NCBI RefSeq assembly: GCF_000296855.1
Contig: NZ_CAKC01000001.1
Location: forward strand, 1-64,000
Reading direction: 5' to 3'
Source: Lactobacillus gigeriorum DSM 23908 = CRBIP 24.85
GTDB lineage: Bacteria; Bacillota; Bacilli; Lactobacillales; Lactobacillaceae
DNA: 64,000 bases
Shown: positions 1 through 8,539 of the stretch, piece by piece
Numbering within the stretch: position 1 is the stretch's first letter
How the letters are laid out: the number at the start of each line of letters is the position of its first letter
Notes under the pieces: generated by a model
The model's database searches: none
The model's input: only the letters and a program-made list of their open reading frames with translations
Told to the model about the DNA's origin: nothing
Position numbers and translations under genes: made by a program

Positions 1-105
1 AGAGATTATGCCATAACCAATTCCAAATAGGACATTTTACTAAGTTAACAGATAAGACATTATCACTTGTTAATCACAAAATAAAAGAAATTTTGCTAAT
101 TAGCC
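1..105. other. Intergenic DNA, no gene seen
   Basis: AT-rich sequence before the thrS promoter. I see no convincing reading frame, RNA gene or repeat. In related lactobacilli the gene before thrS is often dnaI, which would lie outside the window. Confidence 0.4.
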
Positions 106-133
106 TTGCAAGAATTTAGATAACGGGTATAAT
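106..133 (+). promoter_or_regulatory. thrS promoter (sigma-A type)
   Basis: A -35 box TTGCAA at 106-111 and a perfect -10 box TATAAT at 128-133 are 16 bp apart. They sit just before the T-box leader, so transcription would begin near 140, where stem I of the leader starts. Confidence 0.7.
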
Positions 134-139
134 AGCATT

Positions 140-356
140 ATCAAAAGAGACATGATCTTGACAGCTCAGAGAGAGAAGCCTTGTTCTGGAAGCTTTTCAA
201 TTGATCAAGACCCCACCTCTTTTGCCCAAAAGAGTAAGAATATATTAGGTTAGACACCGTTATTTGTCTATAGAGAGACTGCATAGCAGTCTGAATTTTG
301 GGTGGAACCACGCTAATTAACGTCCCAGTGCTAAAGACTAGCACTGGGATTTTTTG
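140..356 (+). ncRNA. T-box leader (threonine) upstream of thrS
   Basis: A tRNA-sensing riboswitch that lets thrS be read when uncharged tRNA-Thr builds up. Stem I is closed by CAAAAGAG (near 140) and CTCTTTTG (near 217-224), with an inner helix TCTTGA / TCAAGA. The 3' side of the internal loop holds ACC triplets at 210-212 and 215-217, a Thr codon and likely specifier, though I cannot say which is used. The conserved T-box GGGTGGAACCACG is at 300-312. A terminator with an 11-bp stem (TCCCAGTGCTA at 323-333, partner to 349) and a T run follows. Confidence 0.9.
323..355 (+). terminator. T-box intrinsic terminator before thrS
   Basis: An 11-bp perfect stem (323-333 with 339-349), a five-base loop and six Ts. 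It competes with the antiterminator that forms around the T-box sequence. Confidence 0.85.
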
Positions 357-371
357 TTTCTGGAGGTAATT

Positions 372-2303
372 ATGAGTTTTTCAATTTCTTTGCCTGATGG
401 CTCAAAAAAAGAATTTGCAGAAAGTTTAACTGTTGGAGAAGTTGCAAGTAAGATCGCAACTTCTCTTGGTAAAGCTGCTGTAGCTGGAAAGGTAAATGGT
501 GTTCTTAAGCCTTTAGACTTTGTTTTGGATGCTGATAGTGAACTTGCCATTGTAACCGATAAAGATGAAGCTGCCTTAACTGTTTTGCGTGATACTGTAG
601 CTTTTGTCTTTGAAGCAGTTGCTAAGAAGAAATATCCTGAACTTAAGTTGGGCAGTCACGAAGCAGATAAAGAAGGCTTTTTCGTAGATACGGATAAAGC
701 TGATCAAATCAAAGTTAGTGAATTACCTGAATTTGAAAAAGCTTTACAAAAAGTGATCAAAAATGGTGAAAAGATTGAACACGTTCAAATTGCAAAATCA
801 GAATTAGCTGAAATGTTCAAGGATGATCCATATAAGAGTGCACTCTTAGAAGATGAAGCTGATATGGTCGACGCATATAAACTTGGCGATTTTGTTGACT
901 TTGGCTTCCAAGCTTTGTTGCCTAACACTGGCAAGATCAAGCAATTCAAATTATTGTCAGTTGCTGGTGCATACTGGCTGGGTAAGTCATCTAACCCGAT
1001 GCTTCAAAGAATTTTCGGTACTGCTTTCTTTAAGGCTACTGACTTAGAGGCTGATTTGAAACGTCGGCAAGAAATCAAGGAACGTGATCACAGAACTTTA
1101 GGTAGAAACTTAGATCTTTTCTTTGTTGATCCTAAAGTTGGAGCAGGTTTGCCATACTGGTTACCAAAAGGTGCTACTATTCGTCGCGTTGTTGAACGCT
1201 ACATTATTGATCGTGAAGTAGCTGACGGTTACCAACATGTATATACTCCCGTATTGATGAACTTGGATGCTTATAAGACTTCAGGTCACTGGGCACACTA
1301 CCGTGATGATATGTTCCCACCAATGGACATGGGTGATGGTGAAATGCTTGAATTGCGTCCTATGAACTGTCCATCACATATTCAAATTTACAAGCATCAT
1401 ATTCGTTCATACCGTGATTTGCCATTCCGTGTTGCTGAATTAGGTATGATGCACAGATATGAAAAATCTGGTGCTTTGTCAGGTCTTCAACGTGTTCGTG
1501 AGATGACTTTGAACGATGGTCATACTTTCGTAGCATTAGATCAAGTTCAATCTGAATTTGCTAAGATTTTGAAGTTAATCATGGACGTATACAAAGACTT
1601 CGACATTACTGATTACTACTTCAGACTTTCATACCGTGATCCAAAGAACACTGATAAGTACTTTGCTAACGATGAAATGTGGGAAAGAAGTCAAAAGATG
1701 CTTAAGGGTGCTATGGATGACCTTGGTCTTGATTATGTTGAAGCAGAAGGTGAAGCAGCATTCTACGGTCCAAAGCTTGATATTCAAACTAAGACTGCTT
1801 TGGGTAATGACGAAACCATGTCAACTATTCAGCTTGATTTCATGTTGCCAGAAAGATTTGGCTTAACTTACGTTGGTCAAGATGGTGAAGAACACCGTCC
1901 AGTTATGATTCACCGTGGTATTGTTGGTACTATGGAAAGATTCATTGCATACTTGATTGAAATCTACAAGGGTGCCTTCCCAACTTGGCTTGCACCAGTT
2001 CAAGCAGAAATTATTCCAGTTAACTTAGACGTTCACGGAGAATATGCTGAAAAAGTAAGAATGGAACTTGCTAAGCGTGGCTTTAGAGTTCAAGTAGATT
2101 CAAGAAATGAAAAGATGGGTTACAAGATTCGTGAATCTCAAACCCAAAAGGTTCCTTACACTTTAGTACTTGGTGATGACGAAATGAATGCAAATTGTGT
2201 AAATGTACGTCGTTACGGAACTGAAGAACAAAAGACGATGAGCTTAGATGAATTCATTAATGAAATCACTGCTGATGTTAATGAATACTCACGTGAAAAC
2301 TAG
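372..2303 (+). CDS. thrS: Threonyl-tRNA synthetase with degenerate editing domain
   Basis: Class II synthetase that charges tRNA-Thr. ATG at 372 is chosen because GGAGGT lies at 362-367; an in-frame start at 354 overlaps the terminator. The 643 residues hold a TGS domain (about 1-62), the N2 editing-type domain, a catalytic core with zinc ligands in [13 protein letters not shown] and MIHRG, and a C-terminal anticodon-binding domain. The catalytic core looks intact. In the editing domain, however, the HxxxH motif (His73/His77 of E. coli) reads DTVAF at 74-78, and the Cys182/His186 pair reads Gly178/Leu182. Editing of seryl-tRNA-Thr is therefore probably lost. Expression is under T-box control. 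Confidence 0.97.
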   Translation: MSFSISLPDGSKKEFAESLTVGEVASKIATSLGKAAVAGKVNGVLKPLDFVLDADSELAIVTDKDEAALTVLRDTVAFVFEAVAKKKYPELKLGSHEADKEGFFVDTDKADQIKVSELPEFEKALQKVIKNGEKIEHVQIAKSELAEMFKDDPYKSALLEDEADMVDAYKLGDFVDFGFQALLPNTGKIKQFKLLSVAGAYWLGKSSNPMLQRIFGTAFFKATDLEADLKRRQEIKERDHRTLGRNLDLFFVDPKVGAGLPYWLPKGATIRRVVERYIIDREVADGYQHVYTPVLMNLDAYKTSGHWAHYRDDMFPPMDMGDGEMLELRPMNCPSHIQIYKHHIRSYRDLPFRVAELGMMHRYEKSGALSGLQRVREMTLNDGHTFVALDQVQSEFAKILKLIMDVYKDFDITDYYFRLSYRDPKNTDKYFANDEMWERSQKMLKGAMDDLGLDYVEAEGEAAFYGPKLDIQTKTALGNDETMSTIQLDFMLPERFGLTYVGQDGEEHRPVMIHRGIVGTMERFIAYLIEIYKGAFPTWLAPVQAEIIPVNLDVHGEYAEKVRMELAKRGFRVQVDSRNEKMGYKIRESQTQKVPYTLVLGDDEMNANCVNVRRYGTEEQKTMSLDEFINEITADVNEYSREN

Positions 2304-2324
2304 TATAGCTTAATAATTTACACG

Positions 2325-2356
2325 AAGACCTTGTTTTTTGACAGGGCCTTTTGTGT
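2325..2356 (+). terminator. Probable terminator after thrS
   Basis: A hairpin pairing AAGACCTTG with CAGGGCCTT across a T-rich loop, with one mismatch and one G-U pair, followed by TTGTG. The U tract is short, so this is a weak call. Confidence 0.4.
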
Positions 2357-2456
2357 TTAAATATTAGTAAAATTGGACTAGTTAACATAGCAATATAAGC
2401 ATTTTTGGATAAAATAAAGTTAAAAAGATAAAAACCACATAAGGAGGCAATAGACC

Positions 2457-2768
2457 ATGTTAGTAACAACGACAGAACGTATTCCAGGTAAAGAGTATGA
2501 TATTCTTGGCGAGGTTTTTGGCGTAACTACTCAATCTCGAAACATGTTTAGTGATTTTGGTGCTGGAATTAAGTCGATGGTTGGTGGAGAAGTAAAAGGC
2601 TATACTAAAATGCTGATGACTTCAAGAGAAGAAGCGATTGCTCGCTTAAAAAGAAATGCTGAAGAGCTTGGTGCAGATGCTGTTGTAATGATGCGATTTG
2701 ATTCTGGCTCTATAGCGAATGATATGCAATCTGTAGTGGCATATGGAACTGCTGTTAAATTTAAATAG
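2457..2768 (+). CDS. YbjQ/UPF0145 family protein
   Basis: A 103-residue protein of the YbjQ (UPF0145) family, a small putative heavy-metal-binding fold that forms oligomers; its physiological role is not known. The sequence shows the family's hallmarks: the early LGEVFGVTT strand, the central [12 protein letters not shown] stretch, and the late [13 protein letters not shown] segment. ATG at 2457 follows AAGGAGG near 2441-2447. It stands alone between thrS and the infC leader, with its own ribosome site. No signal peptide or membrane segment is visible. Confidence 0.85.
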   Translation: MLVTTTERIPGKEYDILGEVFGVTTQSRNMFSDFGAGIKSMVGGEVKGYTKMLMTSREEAIARLKRNAEELGADAVVMMRFDSGSIANDMQSVVAYGTAVKFK

Positions 2769-2787
2769 TCAAAAAAACAATTTTTCC

Positions 2788-2816
2788 TTGACTCATTGTG
2801 CTATTACGCGTACAAT
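2788..2816 (+). promoter_or_regulatory. infC operon promoter
   Basis: TTGACT at 2788-2793 and TACAAT at 2811-2816 with the ideal 17-bp spacer, directly before the structured leader of infC-rpmI-rplT. Confidence 0.8.
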
Positions 2817-2824
2817 CTTATTAG

Positions 2825-2948
2825 TTGAGAACAAGAAGAAGCACCCGCTTCTCGCCTAAGTTAAAGATAACCTCTAGGCTGATCGATAATTTCTGTTGAT
2901 TAAGAGCGGGTACAAAAGATATCCGCTCTTTTCTTGTCCTCAAATTAA
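2825..2948 (+). ncRNA. L20-type autoregulatory leader of infC-rpmI-rplT
   Basis: A structured leader typical of infC operons, where ribosomal protein L20 represses its own operon. The ends pair over 13 bp with one mismatch (TTGAGAACAAGAA from about 2825 with TTCTTGTCCTCAA to about 2943). Inside, AAGAGCGGGTA (2902-2912) and TATCCGCTCTT (2920-2930) form a terminator hairpin followed by TTTTCTTG. ACCCGCT at 2843-2849 is the exact complement of AGCGGGT at 2905-2911, giving an alternative antiterminator or long-range pairing. Assignment to the L20 leader class is from position and structure; no model was run. Confidence 0.75.
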
Positions 2949-2965
2949 CACGGAGGTGAAGAGTC

Positions 2966-3499
2966 ATACCAAAGAATTTGATCTTAAACGATAGAATTCG
3001 TTCCCACGAAGTTCGTTTAATTGGTTCAGATGGTGAGCAAGTTGGTGTTGTAAGTAAGAATGAAGCTTTACGTCAGGCTGCTGATGAAGGTCTTGATTTA
3101 GTTCTTATTTCACCAAATGCTAAGCCACCAGTTGCTCGAATTATGGATTACGGTAAATATCGTTTCGAACAACAGAAGAAATTGAAAGAATCCCGTAAGA
3201 AGTCTAAGACGATCAGTGTCAAGGAAATTCGACTAAGTCCAACCATTGAAGGCAATGACTTTGACACTAAGTTAAAGCACGTACAGAAATTCCTTGTTAA
3301 AGAAGGAGCTAACGTACGTGTATCAATTCGTTTTAGAGGTCGAGCAATCACTCACAAGGAATTAGGTCAGCAAGTATTGGAGAAAATGGCAGAAGCTACA
3401 TCTGACATTGCTACTGTTGTAAGCAAGCCAAAGATGGAAGGCCGTTCAATGTTCTTGATGCTTGCTCCTAAGAGTGATAAGGACAAAAAGAATAAGTAG
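2966..3499 (+). CDS. infC: Translation initiation factor IF-3, ATA start
   Basis: IF-3 binds the 30S subunit, rejects non-canonical initiation and helps recycle subunits. The protein shows the family core, including [19 protein letters not shown] and the C-terminal [13 protein letters not shown]. The start is chosen as ATA at 2966: GGAGGTG lies at 2952-2958, seven bases before it, and an in-frame TGA at 2957 rules out anything earlier. The next candidate, TTG at 2978, is too far from that site. Rare AUU/AUA/AUC starts are a known feature of infC and let IF-3 repress its own translation. The resulting protein is 177 residues, the usual length. First gene of infC-rpmI-rplT. Confidence 0.95.
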   Translation: MPKNLILNDRIRSHEVRLIGSDGEQVGVVSKNEALRQAADEGLDLVLISPNAKPPVARIMDYGKYRFEQQKKLKESRKKSKTISVKEIRLSPTIEGNDFDTKLKHVQKFLVKEGANVRVSIRFRGRAITHKELGQQVLEKMAEATSDIATVVSKPKMEGRSMFLMLAPKSDKDKKNK

Positions 3500-3518
3500 T
3501 TAATTGGAGGAAATAGAC

Positions 3519-3719
3519 ATGCCAAAGATGAAAACACACCGCGCTTCTGCTAAGCGTTTTAAGAGAACTGCTAATGGTGGTTTGAAGCGTCACCACGCAT
3601 TTACTGGTCACCGTTTCCACGGTAAGACTAAGAAGCAACGTCGTCATTTGAGAAAAGCTGCTATGGTTTCACGCAGTGACATTAAGCGCATCAAACAGAT
3701 GCTTTCCCAAATGCGTTAA
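3519..3719 (+). CDS. rpmI: 50S ribosomal protein L35
   Basis: A 66-residue, very basic protein of the large subunit. The family pattern is plain: [15 protein letters not shown] at the N-terminus, then [16 protein letters not shown] and the closing [15 protein letters not shown] at 3519 is preferred over an in-frame start at 3504 because TGGAGG lies at 3505-3510 and the mature family sequence begins MPK. It lies 19 bases after infC and 35 before rplT in the standard order and is presumably co-transcribed under the L20 leader. Confidence 0.97.
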   Translation: MPKMKTHRASAKRFKRTANGGLKRHHAFTGHRFHGKTKKQRRHLRKAAMVSRSDIKRIKQMLSQMR

Positions 3720-3754
3720 TTAATAATTAAGAACGATAGTAGGAGGATTTACTG

Positions 3755-4111
3755 ATGCCAAGAGTTAAAGGTGGAACTGTAACACGTAAACGTCGTAAGA
3801 AGGTTATGAAGCTTGCCAAGGGTTACCGTGGCGCAAAGCATATGCAATTTAAGGCTGCAAGCACTCAATTGTTTGTTTCCTACAAGTACGCATTCCGCGA
3901 CCGTAGAAGACGCAAGAGCGATTTCAGAAAATTATGGATTGCTCGTATCAATGCTGCAGCTAGACAAAATGATATTTCATATTCTAAGTTAATGCACGGT
4001 TTGAAGTTAGCAGGCGTTGACATCAACCGTAAGATGTTAGCTGACGTAGCATATAATGATGCAGAAACTTTTGCAAAGTTAGCTGAAACTGCAAAGAAGG
4101 CATTGAACTAA
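3755..4111 (+). CDS. rplT: 50S ribosomal protein L20
   Basis: A 118-residue assembly-initiating protein of the large subunit and, in Firmicutes, the translational or transcriptional repressor of its own operon through the leader. The long basic N-terminal tail ([19 protein letters not shown]), [15 protein letters not shown] and the globular end with [20 protein letters not shown] match the family. AGGAGG sits about seven bases before the ATG. It is the last gene of the operon and a strong hairpin follows. Confidence 0.98.
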   Translation: MPRVKGGTVTRKRRKKVMKLAKGYRGAKHMQFKAASTQLFVSYKYAFRDRRRRKSDFRKLWIARINAAARQNDISYSKLMHGLKLAGVDINRKMLADVAYNDAETFAKLAETAKKALN

Positions 4112-4126
4112 TAGTTCGTTAATGAA

Positions 4127-4160
4127 AAAGGTCAGAGAAATTTTCTCTGACCTTTATTTT
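4127..4160 (+). terminator. Terminator after rplT
   Basis: A perfect stem (AAAGGTCAGAGAAA and its partner TTTCTCTGACCTTT) followed by a T-rich tail. It touches the 3' end of the oppositely oriented add pseudogene, so it may act on both strands. Confidence 0.85.
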
Positions 4161-5160
4161 TATTGTTGAATTAAGGCTCGCAAACGAATCTTCTCATCTG
4201 GCGAAGTAAAGGCGGCATGAACTGCATTTAAATACAATGTGGTCTCTTCTTTAGGGGTAAGATTAGTTTTTCTTCTAGTAGATGATATTCGCGAGGCAAA
4301 TTAGTATTAGATACTGTCATATCATCAGAATTGAGTGTAATTTTCATTCCTTGATGCAACAAATTTTTACTGGGGTATGAGTCAATTTGATCAAACGCTT
4401 TGGTATTCATATTGGAAGTTGCGTAGCACTCTAGAACGATTTGATTATCGATTAGTTCTTTCATTAGTTGAGGATCATCTGTACAGTGGATTCCATGTCC
4501 AATTCGTTTGGCACCCATAGCTAGAGCTTGATGAATCGAATCCGGACTAGCTGCTTCTCCAGCATGAATAGTGAAAGGAATACCTAATTGGGTTGCACGA
4601 TCAAAGAAGGGCTTGTAATCAATATTTGGAATGGAACCTTCGCTACCAGCTAAATCTAGACCAGCTACGCCTCGATGCAAAAACTTCTTAGCTAGTTTCA
4701 CTGTTTCCATATTTTCTGTCTGATTATCCTTGAATCGCATTAAGCATAGAATTAATCCGGCATGCAGTTCAGGTTGATTAGGTTCTTTTAGTTGATCAGT
4801 TAAAAAACGATCTAGTCCAGCAATGGCTGCTTCAATTGCTGTTTCTTACGTTAATTCTTTTTTAGTATGTAGCTGAGGTGAAAAACGAATTTCTGCATAT
4901 ACTAATCCTTGACTTTTAAGTTCAGTTAATAGATCGTAAACAATCGTTTGTAAATCATGACTGGTTTGCATTAGCTTATTAGGCAAAGCAAACTTTTCCA
5001 AAAATTGATCTAGACTTTTACAGCCAGAGTCAACTGATAAATTTTATCGTAGCAGATCATCTGTTAGTGGTGAAAGTCGGTGTTCTCTCATTAATTTTTT
5101 GACAGTAGCGAAAGGTACTGAGCCATCTAGATGTAAATGCAAATTGATATATTTTTTTAT
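4160..5160 (-). pseudogene. add: Decayed adenosine deaminase
   Basis: Adenosine deaminase turns adenosine into inosine in purine salvage. Conceptual translation shows the metal motif LHLHLDGS near the start, then GLDLAGSE, HAGE, RIGHGIH and the LNSDD motif, so ancestry is clear. Four lesions are visible: the expected start codon reads ATA (5158-5160) behind a GAAGGGA ribosome site; in-frame TAA codons lie at 5044-5046 and 4846-4848; and a frameshift near 4270 separates the body from its C-terminus (TPKEETTLYLNAVHAAFTS), which ends at TAA 4160-4162. The longest open piece is 4228-4740. Stops and frame were checked against the same register. Confidence 0.93.
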
Positions 5161-5309
5161 GATCGTTCCCTTCTAGTGATTAGTCGATAAAAAGAATAAT
5201 AAGTTAAATTGTTTTGTATTGTAACACTTTTTTAGCGTAACGAAACAAAAATTTCTAATATAAACGCATTTTTGATATTATAGAGAGTGACAAAAAATGG
5301 AGAGTTTAT

Positions 5310-5834
5310 ATGCTATTTAGACCCAAATATACAATAGATACAATTTATAATTTAAAAACAGAAAAATTAGTTCAGATGGGAATCAAAGCAGTTTTTTCAG
5401 ATTTGGATAACACTTTGCTTGCTTGGAATAAATTTGAGACCGCTAAAGAAATGGATCGATTCAATCAAAAGTTAGCTAAGGCGGGAATTAAATTAGTAGT
5501 TATTTCCAACAATAATGCTGAACGAGTGGGAAAGGTACTCGATCCTTATGGAATAGAGTTTGTTGCTAAATCCAAAAAGCCGTTGCCATTTGCAATTATC
5601 CGTGAAGTTGAAGAGCTTGGCTTGAAAAAGGATGAAGTAATGATGGTCGGAGATCAATTAATTACTGATATGCAGGCTGGTAATTTAGCTGGTGTTAAAA
5701 CAGTTCTTGTTAAACCATTAGTGGAAACAGATAAGTGGAATACAAGAATAAATCGTTTCTTTGAAAAGATAATTTTTCTCTTTTTAAATCTAAAACGTCG
5801 AATTAAGTTTGAGGAGAATTTGAGAAATGGATAA
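5310..5834 (+). CDS. yqeG: YqeG family HAD-IIIA phosphatase
   Basis: A 174-residue cytosolic HAD-superfamily phosphatase of the YqeG type; the natural substrate is not established. HAD motif I is FSDLDNTLL (nucleophile and acid Asp31/Asp33), motif II is VVISNNN, and motif IV is MVGDQLITDMQAG. The C-terminal 30 residues are basic and hydrophobic. The ATG follows GGAGAG by a few bases. It overlaps yqeH by eight bases, starting a tightly packed run (yqeG-yqeH-nadD-yqeK-rsfS-tmcAL) that is common in Firmicutes and mixes ribosome biogenesis with NAD synthesis. Confidence 0.92.
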   Translation: MLFRPKYTIDTIYNLKTEKLVQMGIKAVFSDLDNTLLAWNKFETAKEMDRFNQKLAKAGIKLVVISNNNAERVGKVLDPYGIEFVAKSKKPLPFAIIREVEELGLKKDEVMMVGDQLITDMQAGNLAGVKTVLVKPLVETDKWNTRINRFFEKIIFLFLNLKRRIKFEENLRNG

Positions 5835-6936
5835 TGAAATTATTTGCATTGGTTGTGGTGCAAAGTTGCAGGCAGAGGATCCAAATAAAGCCGGTTTTTT
5901 GCCTACCAGTGCGTTGAATAAAGCAATTGAAGCAGAAGACCAGGAAGTATACTGTCAGAGATGCTTCAGGTTACGACATTACAATGAAATTATGCCGGTC
6001 GATTTAAACAACGATGATTTTTTAGCATTGTTAAATTCGCTTGCTGAAAAGAAGGCTTTGATTGTAAATGTAGTTGATTTGTTTGACTTTTCAAATTCAC
6101 TCCTTAGCTCGCTAAAAAGATTTGTGGGGAATAATAAATTTATCTTAGTTGGTAATAAATTTGACCTATTTCCTAAAAACTCTCGTCAAAGCAAAATTAA
6201 GGATTGGATGAGACAAGAAGCAAATCGCATGGGTTTATATCCAGAGAAAATCTTTTTGATCAGTGCCGCTCGACAAAAGTTTTTGGATGAATTAATTGAA
6301 TATCTAAACGCAAATTCACAAGATCAGGACATCTATTTTGTCGGCATGACTAATGTAGGTAAGTCAACTTTAATCAATGCTATTATTGACAAAATGGGTG
6401 ATATCAAGGATTTGATTACTACATCAAGATTTCCTGGAACAACTCTAGATCGAATTGAAATCCCTTTAGATAATGGTCATTATTTAGTTGATACTCCAGG
6501 AATTATGACTGAGAATCAATTAGTTGCTCATCTCGATCCTAAAGATTTAGCCCTAGTATCGCCGAAGAAGCCTTTAAAACCAGCTACTTATCAATTGCTT
6601 CCTGGTAATACCTTGTTTTTAGGTGGATTAGGTCGAATAGATTATCTTAAGGGTGAGTCAACTAGTTTTACAGTTTATGCACCAAGAGAAGTCTATGTAC
6701 ATCGTACTAAAGTAAGTAACGCAGATGAATTTTATCGTAAACATAATGGTGAGATGCTGACTCCACCAGTCGCAAGTAAGGATTTACCCGAATTAAAAGG
6801 GCAGGAATTTCATACCACTTATAAGAGTGACTTGCTTTTTGGTGGAATTGGATTTATTACAGTTCCAGAAGGTTGTGTAGTAAAAGCCTATACTCCTGGA
6901 CAAATTGGCTTAGGAATTAGACGTGCATTGATTTAA
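5827..6936 (+). CDS. yqeH: Ribosome biogenesis GTPase YqeH
   Basis: A circularly permuted GTPase needed for 30S assembly. The N-terminus carries a zinc knuckle (CIGC at residues 7-10 and CQRC). In the permuted order the G4 motif NKFDLF comes before the P-loop GMTNVGKST and then DTPGIM, as expected. The C-terminal half (369 residues in all) carries the family's RNA-binding part. It overlaps yqeG by eight bases and is followed at once by nadD. In Bacillus subtilis aroE and yhbY-type genes lie between yqeH and nadD; both are absent here. Confidence 0.96.
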   Translation: MDNEIICIGCGAKLQAEDPNKAGFLPTSALNKAIEAEDQEVYCQRCFRLRHYNEIMPVDLNNDDFLALLNSLAEKKALIVNVVDLFDFSNSLLSSLKRFVGNNKFILVGNKFDLFPKNSRQSKIKDWMRQEANRMGLYPEKIFLISAARQKFLDELIEYLNANSQDQDIYFVGMTNVGKSTLINAIIDKMGDIKDLITTSRFPGTTLDRIEIPLDNGHYLVDTPGIMTENQLVAHLDPKDLALVSPKKPLKPATYQLLPGNTLFLGGLGRIDYLKGESTSFTVYAPREVYVHRTKVSNADEFYRKHNGEMLTPPVASKDLPELKGQEFHTTYKSDLLFGGIGFITVPEGCVVKAYTPGQIGLGIRRALI

Positions 6937-6949
6937 GTTGAGGCAAAAA

Positions 6950-7588
6950 ATGGTTGAACAACAGGTTTTAAAACAGATACCAATTACTAAGGTACAACCA
7001 GAAGAAGCAAGGACTAATAAGGGTCGTCAAATAGGAATCATGGGAGGAACCTTTAATCCGGTTCACATAGCTCATTTGGTTGCAGCTGAACAGGCAATGA
7101 CCAAGCTTAGATTAGATGAAGTTTGGTTTATTCCAGATAATATCCCTCCTCATAAGGATGCCCCATTAACATCCGCAAGGGATCGTGCTGCAATGCTAGA
7201 CTTAGCGACTCGGGACAATCCAAGATTTAGAGTGAAATTGCTGGAGCTATTTCGTGGAGGCGTTTCTTACACTGTAGACACTTTGCGGTACTTGAAGGAA
7301 AATGCTCCTGAAAATGAGTACTATTTGATTATGGGAAGTGATCAGGTTAACAGTTTCCATACCTGGAAAGAACCCGATGAGATTGCTAAAATGGCTACTC
7401 TGGTAGGAATCAGACGTCCAGGCTATCCTCAAGATCCCCAATATCCACTAATTTGGGTAGATGCGCCAGATATTCGTTTGAGTTCAACGGCGATTCGGTT
7501 ATCAGTTAAGACGGGGACCTCAATTAGATATTTGGTTCCTGAAAAAGTAAGAGAATATATCAAAGAAAAGGGGCTCTATCTTGACTAA
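6950..7588 (+). CDS. nadD: Nicotinate-nucleotide adenylyltransferase
   Basis: Adenylates nicotinate mononucleotide in NAD biosynthesis. The nucleotidyltransferase signature GIMGGTFNPVH and the late SSTAIR motif are present. ATG at 6950 is chosen because GAGG at 6940-6943 gives a six-base spacing; a TTG at 6938 would begin inside that site. Even so, about 25 residues precede the catalytic GGTFNPVH, longer than in many family members; I see no motif in this extension. The end overlaps yqeK by eight bases. Confidence 0.95.
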   Translation: MVEQQVLKQIPITKVQPEEARTNKGRQIGIMGGTFNPVHIAHLVAAEQAMTKLRLDEVWFIPDNIPPHKDAPLTSARDRAAMLDLATRDNPRFRVKLLELFRGGVSYTVDTLRYLKENAPENEYYLIMGSDQVNSFHTWKEPDEIAKMATLVGIRRPGYPQDPQYPLIWVDAPDIRLSSTAIRLSVKTGTSIRYLVPEKVREYIKEKGLYLD

Positions 7589-8174
7589 GCTTAATTTTAA
7601 AGATACTTATTCATCTTTAACTAGCAGTGAAATTGTTGCTAAAGAGCAGTCAAATATGGATGATGCGCGGTTTCAACATTGTGTAAGAGTTAGTGAGACG
7701 GCTCGAAAATTAGCTGAGCTTAATAATTATGATCCTGATAAGGCTGCACTTGCAGGCTTTGTTCATGATTATGCCAAACAAGTCCCTGTTGAGGAATACA
7801 TTAAGGTAATCAAAACTAAGAATTTTGATCAAGATTTATTGAACTGGAGTCGAGCTATTTGGCATGGAATAATAGGAACATACTTTATTCAACACGATTT
7901 AAGGATAGATGATCCAGAAATTATTCAGGCTGTTAATCGTCATACAACTGCTGATGTTGAAATGACTACGCTCGATAAAATTGTATATATGGCTGATTAT
8001 ATTGAACCAGGAAGAGATTTTCCTGGTGTTGAAGAAGCTAGAAAAATAACCTATAAAAATTTAGATGCTGGTGTGGGCTATCAATTGGCACATACATTAG
8101 AATACTTAATAGAACATAGAAGCAAGATTTATCCACGGACATTAGAAGCATATAATGTGTGGAGTGTAAAATAA
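7581..8174 (+). CDS. yqeK: YqeK HD-domain Ap4A hydrolase
   Basis: An HD-superfamily hydrolase; YqeK enzymes cleave diadenosine tetraphosphate symmetrically to ADP. Metal-binding residues are in HCVRVSETA (first His), FVHDYAK (the HD pair), WHG, NRHTT and YMADYIEPGR. The start is TTG at 7581, with AAAAGGGG about eight bases upstream; the gene overlaps nadD by eight bases, which supports co-translation. At 197 residues the length is normal. Next to nadD, it links nucleotide-stress clearance with NAD synthesis in this operon. Confidence 0.93.
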   Translation: MTKLNFKDTYSSLTSSEIVAKEQSNMDDARFQHCVRVSETARKLAELNNYDPDKAALAGFVHDYAKQVPVEEYIKVIKTKNFDQDLLNWSRAIWHGIIGTYFIQHDLRIDDPEIIQAVNRHTTADVEMTTLDKIVYMADYIEPGRDFPGVEEARKITYKNLDAGVGYQLAHTLEYLIEHRSKIYPRTLEAYNVWSVK

Positions 8175-8186
8175 GGAGAAACAAAT

Positions 8187-8534
8187 TTGACAAGTACAGA
8201 AATTTTAGATTTTGTTGCAAAAGCAATCAGTGATCGTCATGGTGAGGATACCGAAGCATATGATATGCGTGGTATTAGTGTTTTAGCTGATTATTACGTG
8301 GTAACTAGTGCAGGATCGAATAGACAATTGCACGCTATTGCAAATTCTATTATCGATGAAGCACATCAACTTAACTATTATAATTACCGAATTGAAGGGA
8401 CTAGAGATTCTAACTGGTTGTTAATTGACCTGGGAGATGTGGTAGTGAATATCTTTACTAAAGATGCGCGTGAATTCTATAACCTTGAAAAGTTGTGGCT
8501 TGATGGTAAGAAGGTAGAATTGAAGGAAGATTAA
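8187..8534 (+). CDS. rsfS: Ribosomal silencing factor RsfS
   Basis: Binds L14 on the 50S subunit and blocks joining with 30S when nutrients fall. The 115 residues show the DUF143/Iojap pattern: [18 protein letters not shown], then [21 protein letters not shown] and the [10 protein letters not shown] end. TTG at 8187 is the start, with AAGGAG at about 8173-8178. It lies 12 bases after yqeK and 5 before tmcAL in the same operon. Confidence 0.96.
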   Translation: MTSTEILDFVAKAISDRHGEDTEAYDMRGISVLADYYVVTSAGSNRQLHAIANSIIDEAHQLNYYNYRIEGTRDSNWLLIDLGDVVVNIFTKDAREFYNLEKLWLDGKKVELKED

Positions 8535-8539
8535 CCGGC

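Noticed and set aside
4228-4740. The 170-codon open frame as an intact short adenosine deaminase
   Set aside because: It starts mid-protein, lacks the N-terminal metal HxH motif and ends out of frame with the true C-terminus, so it is a piece of the pseudogene.
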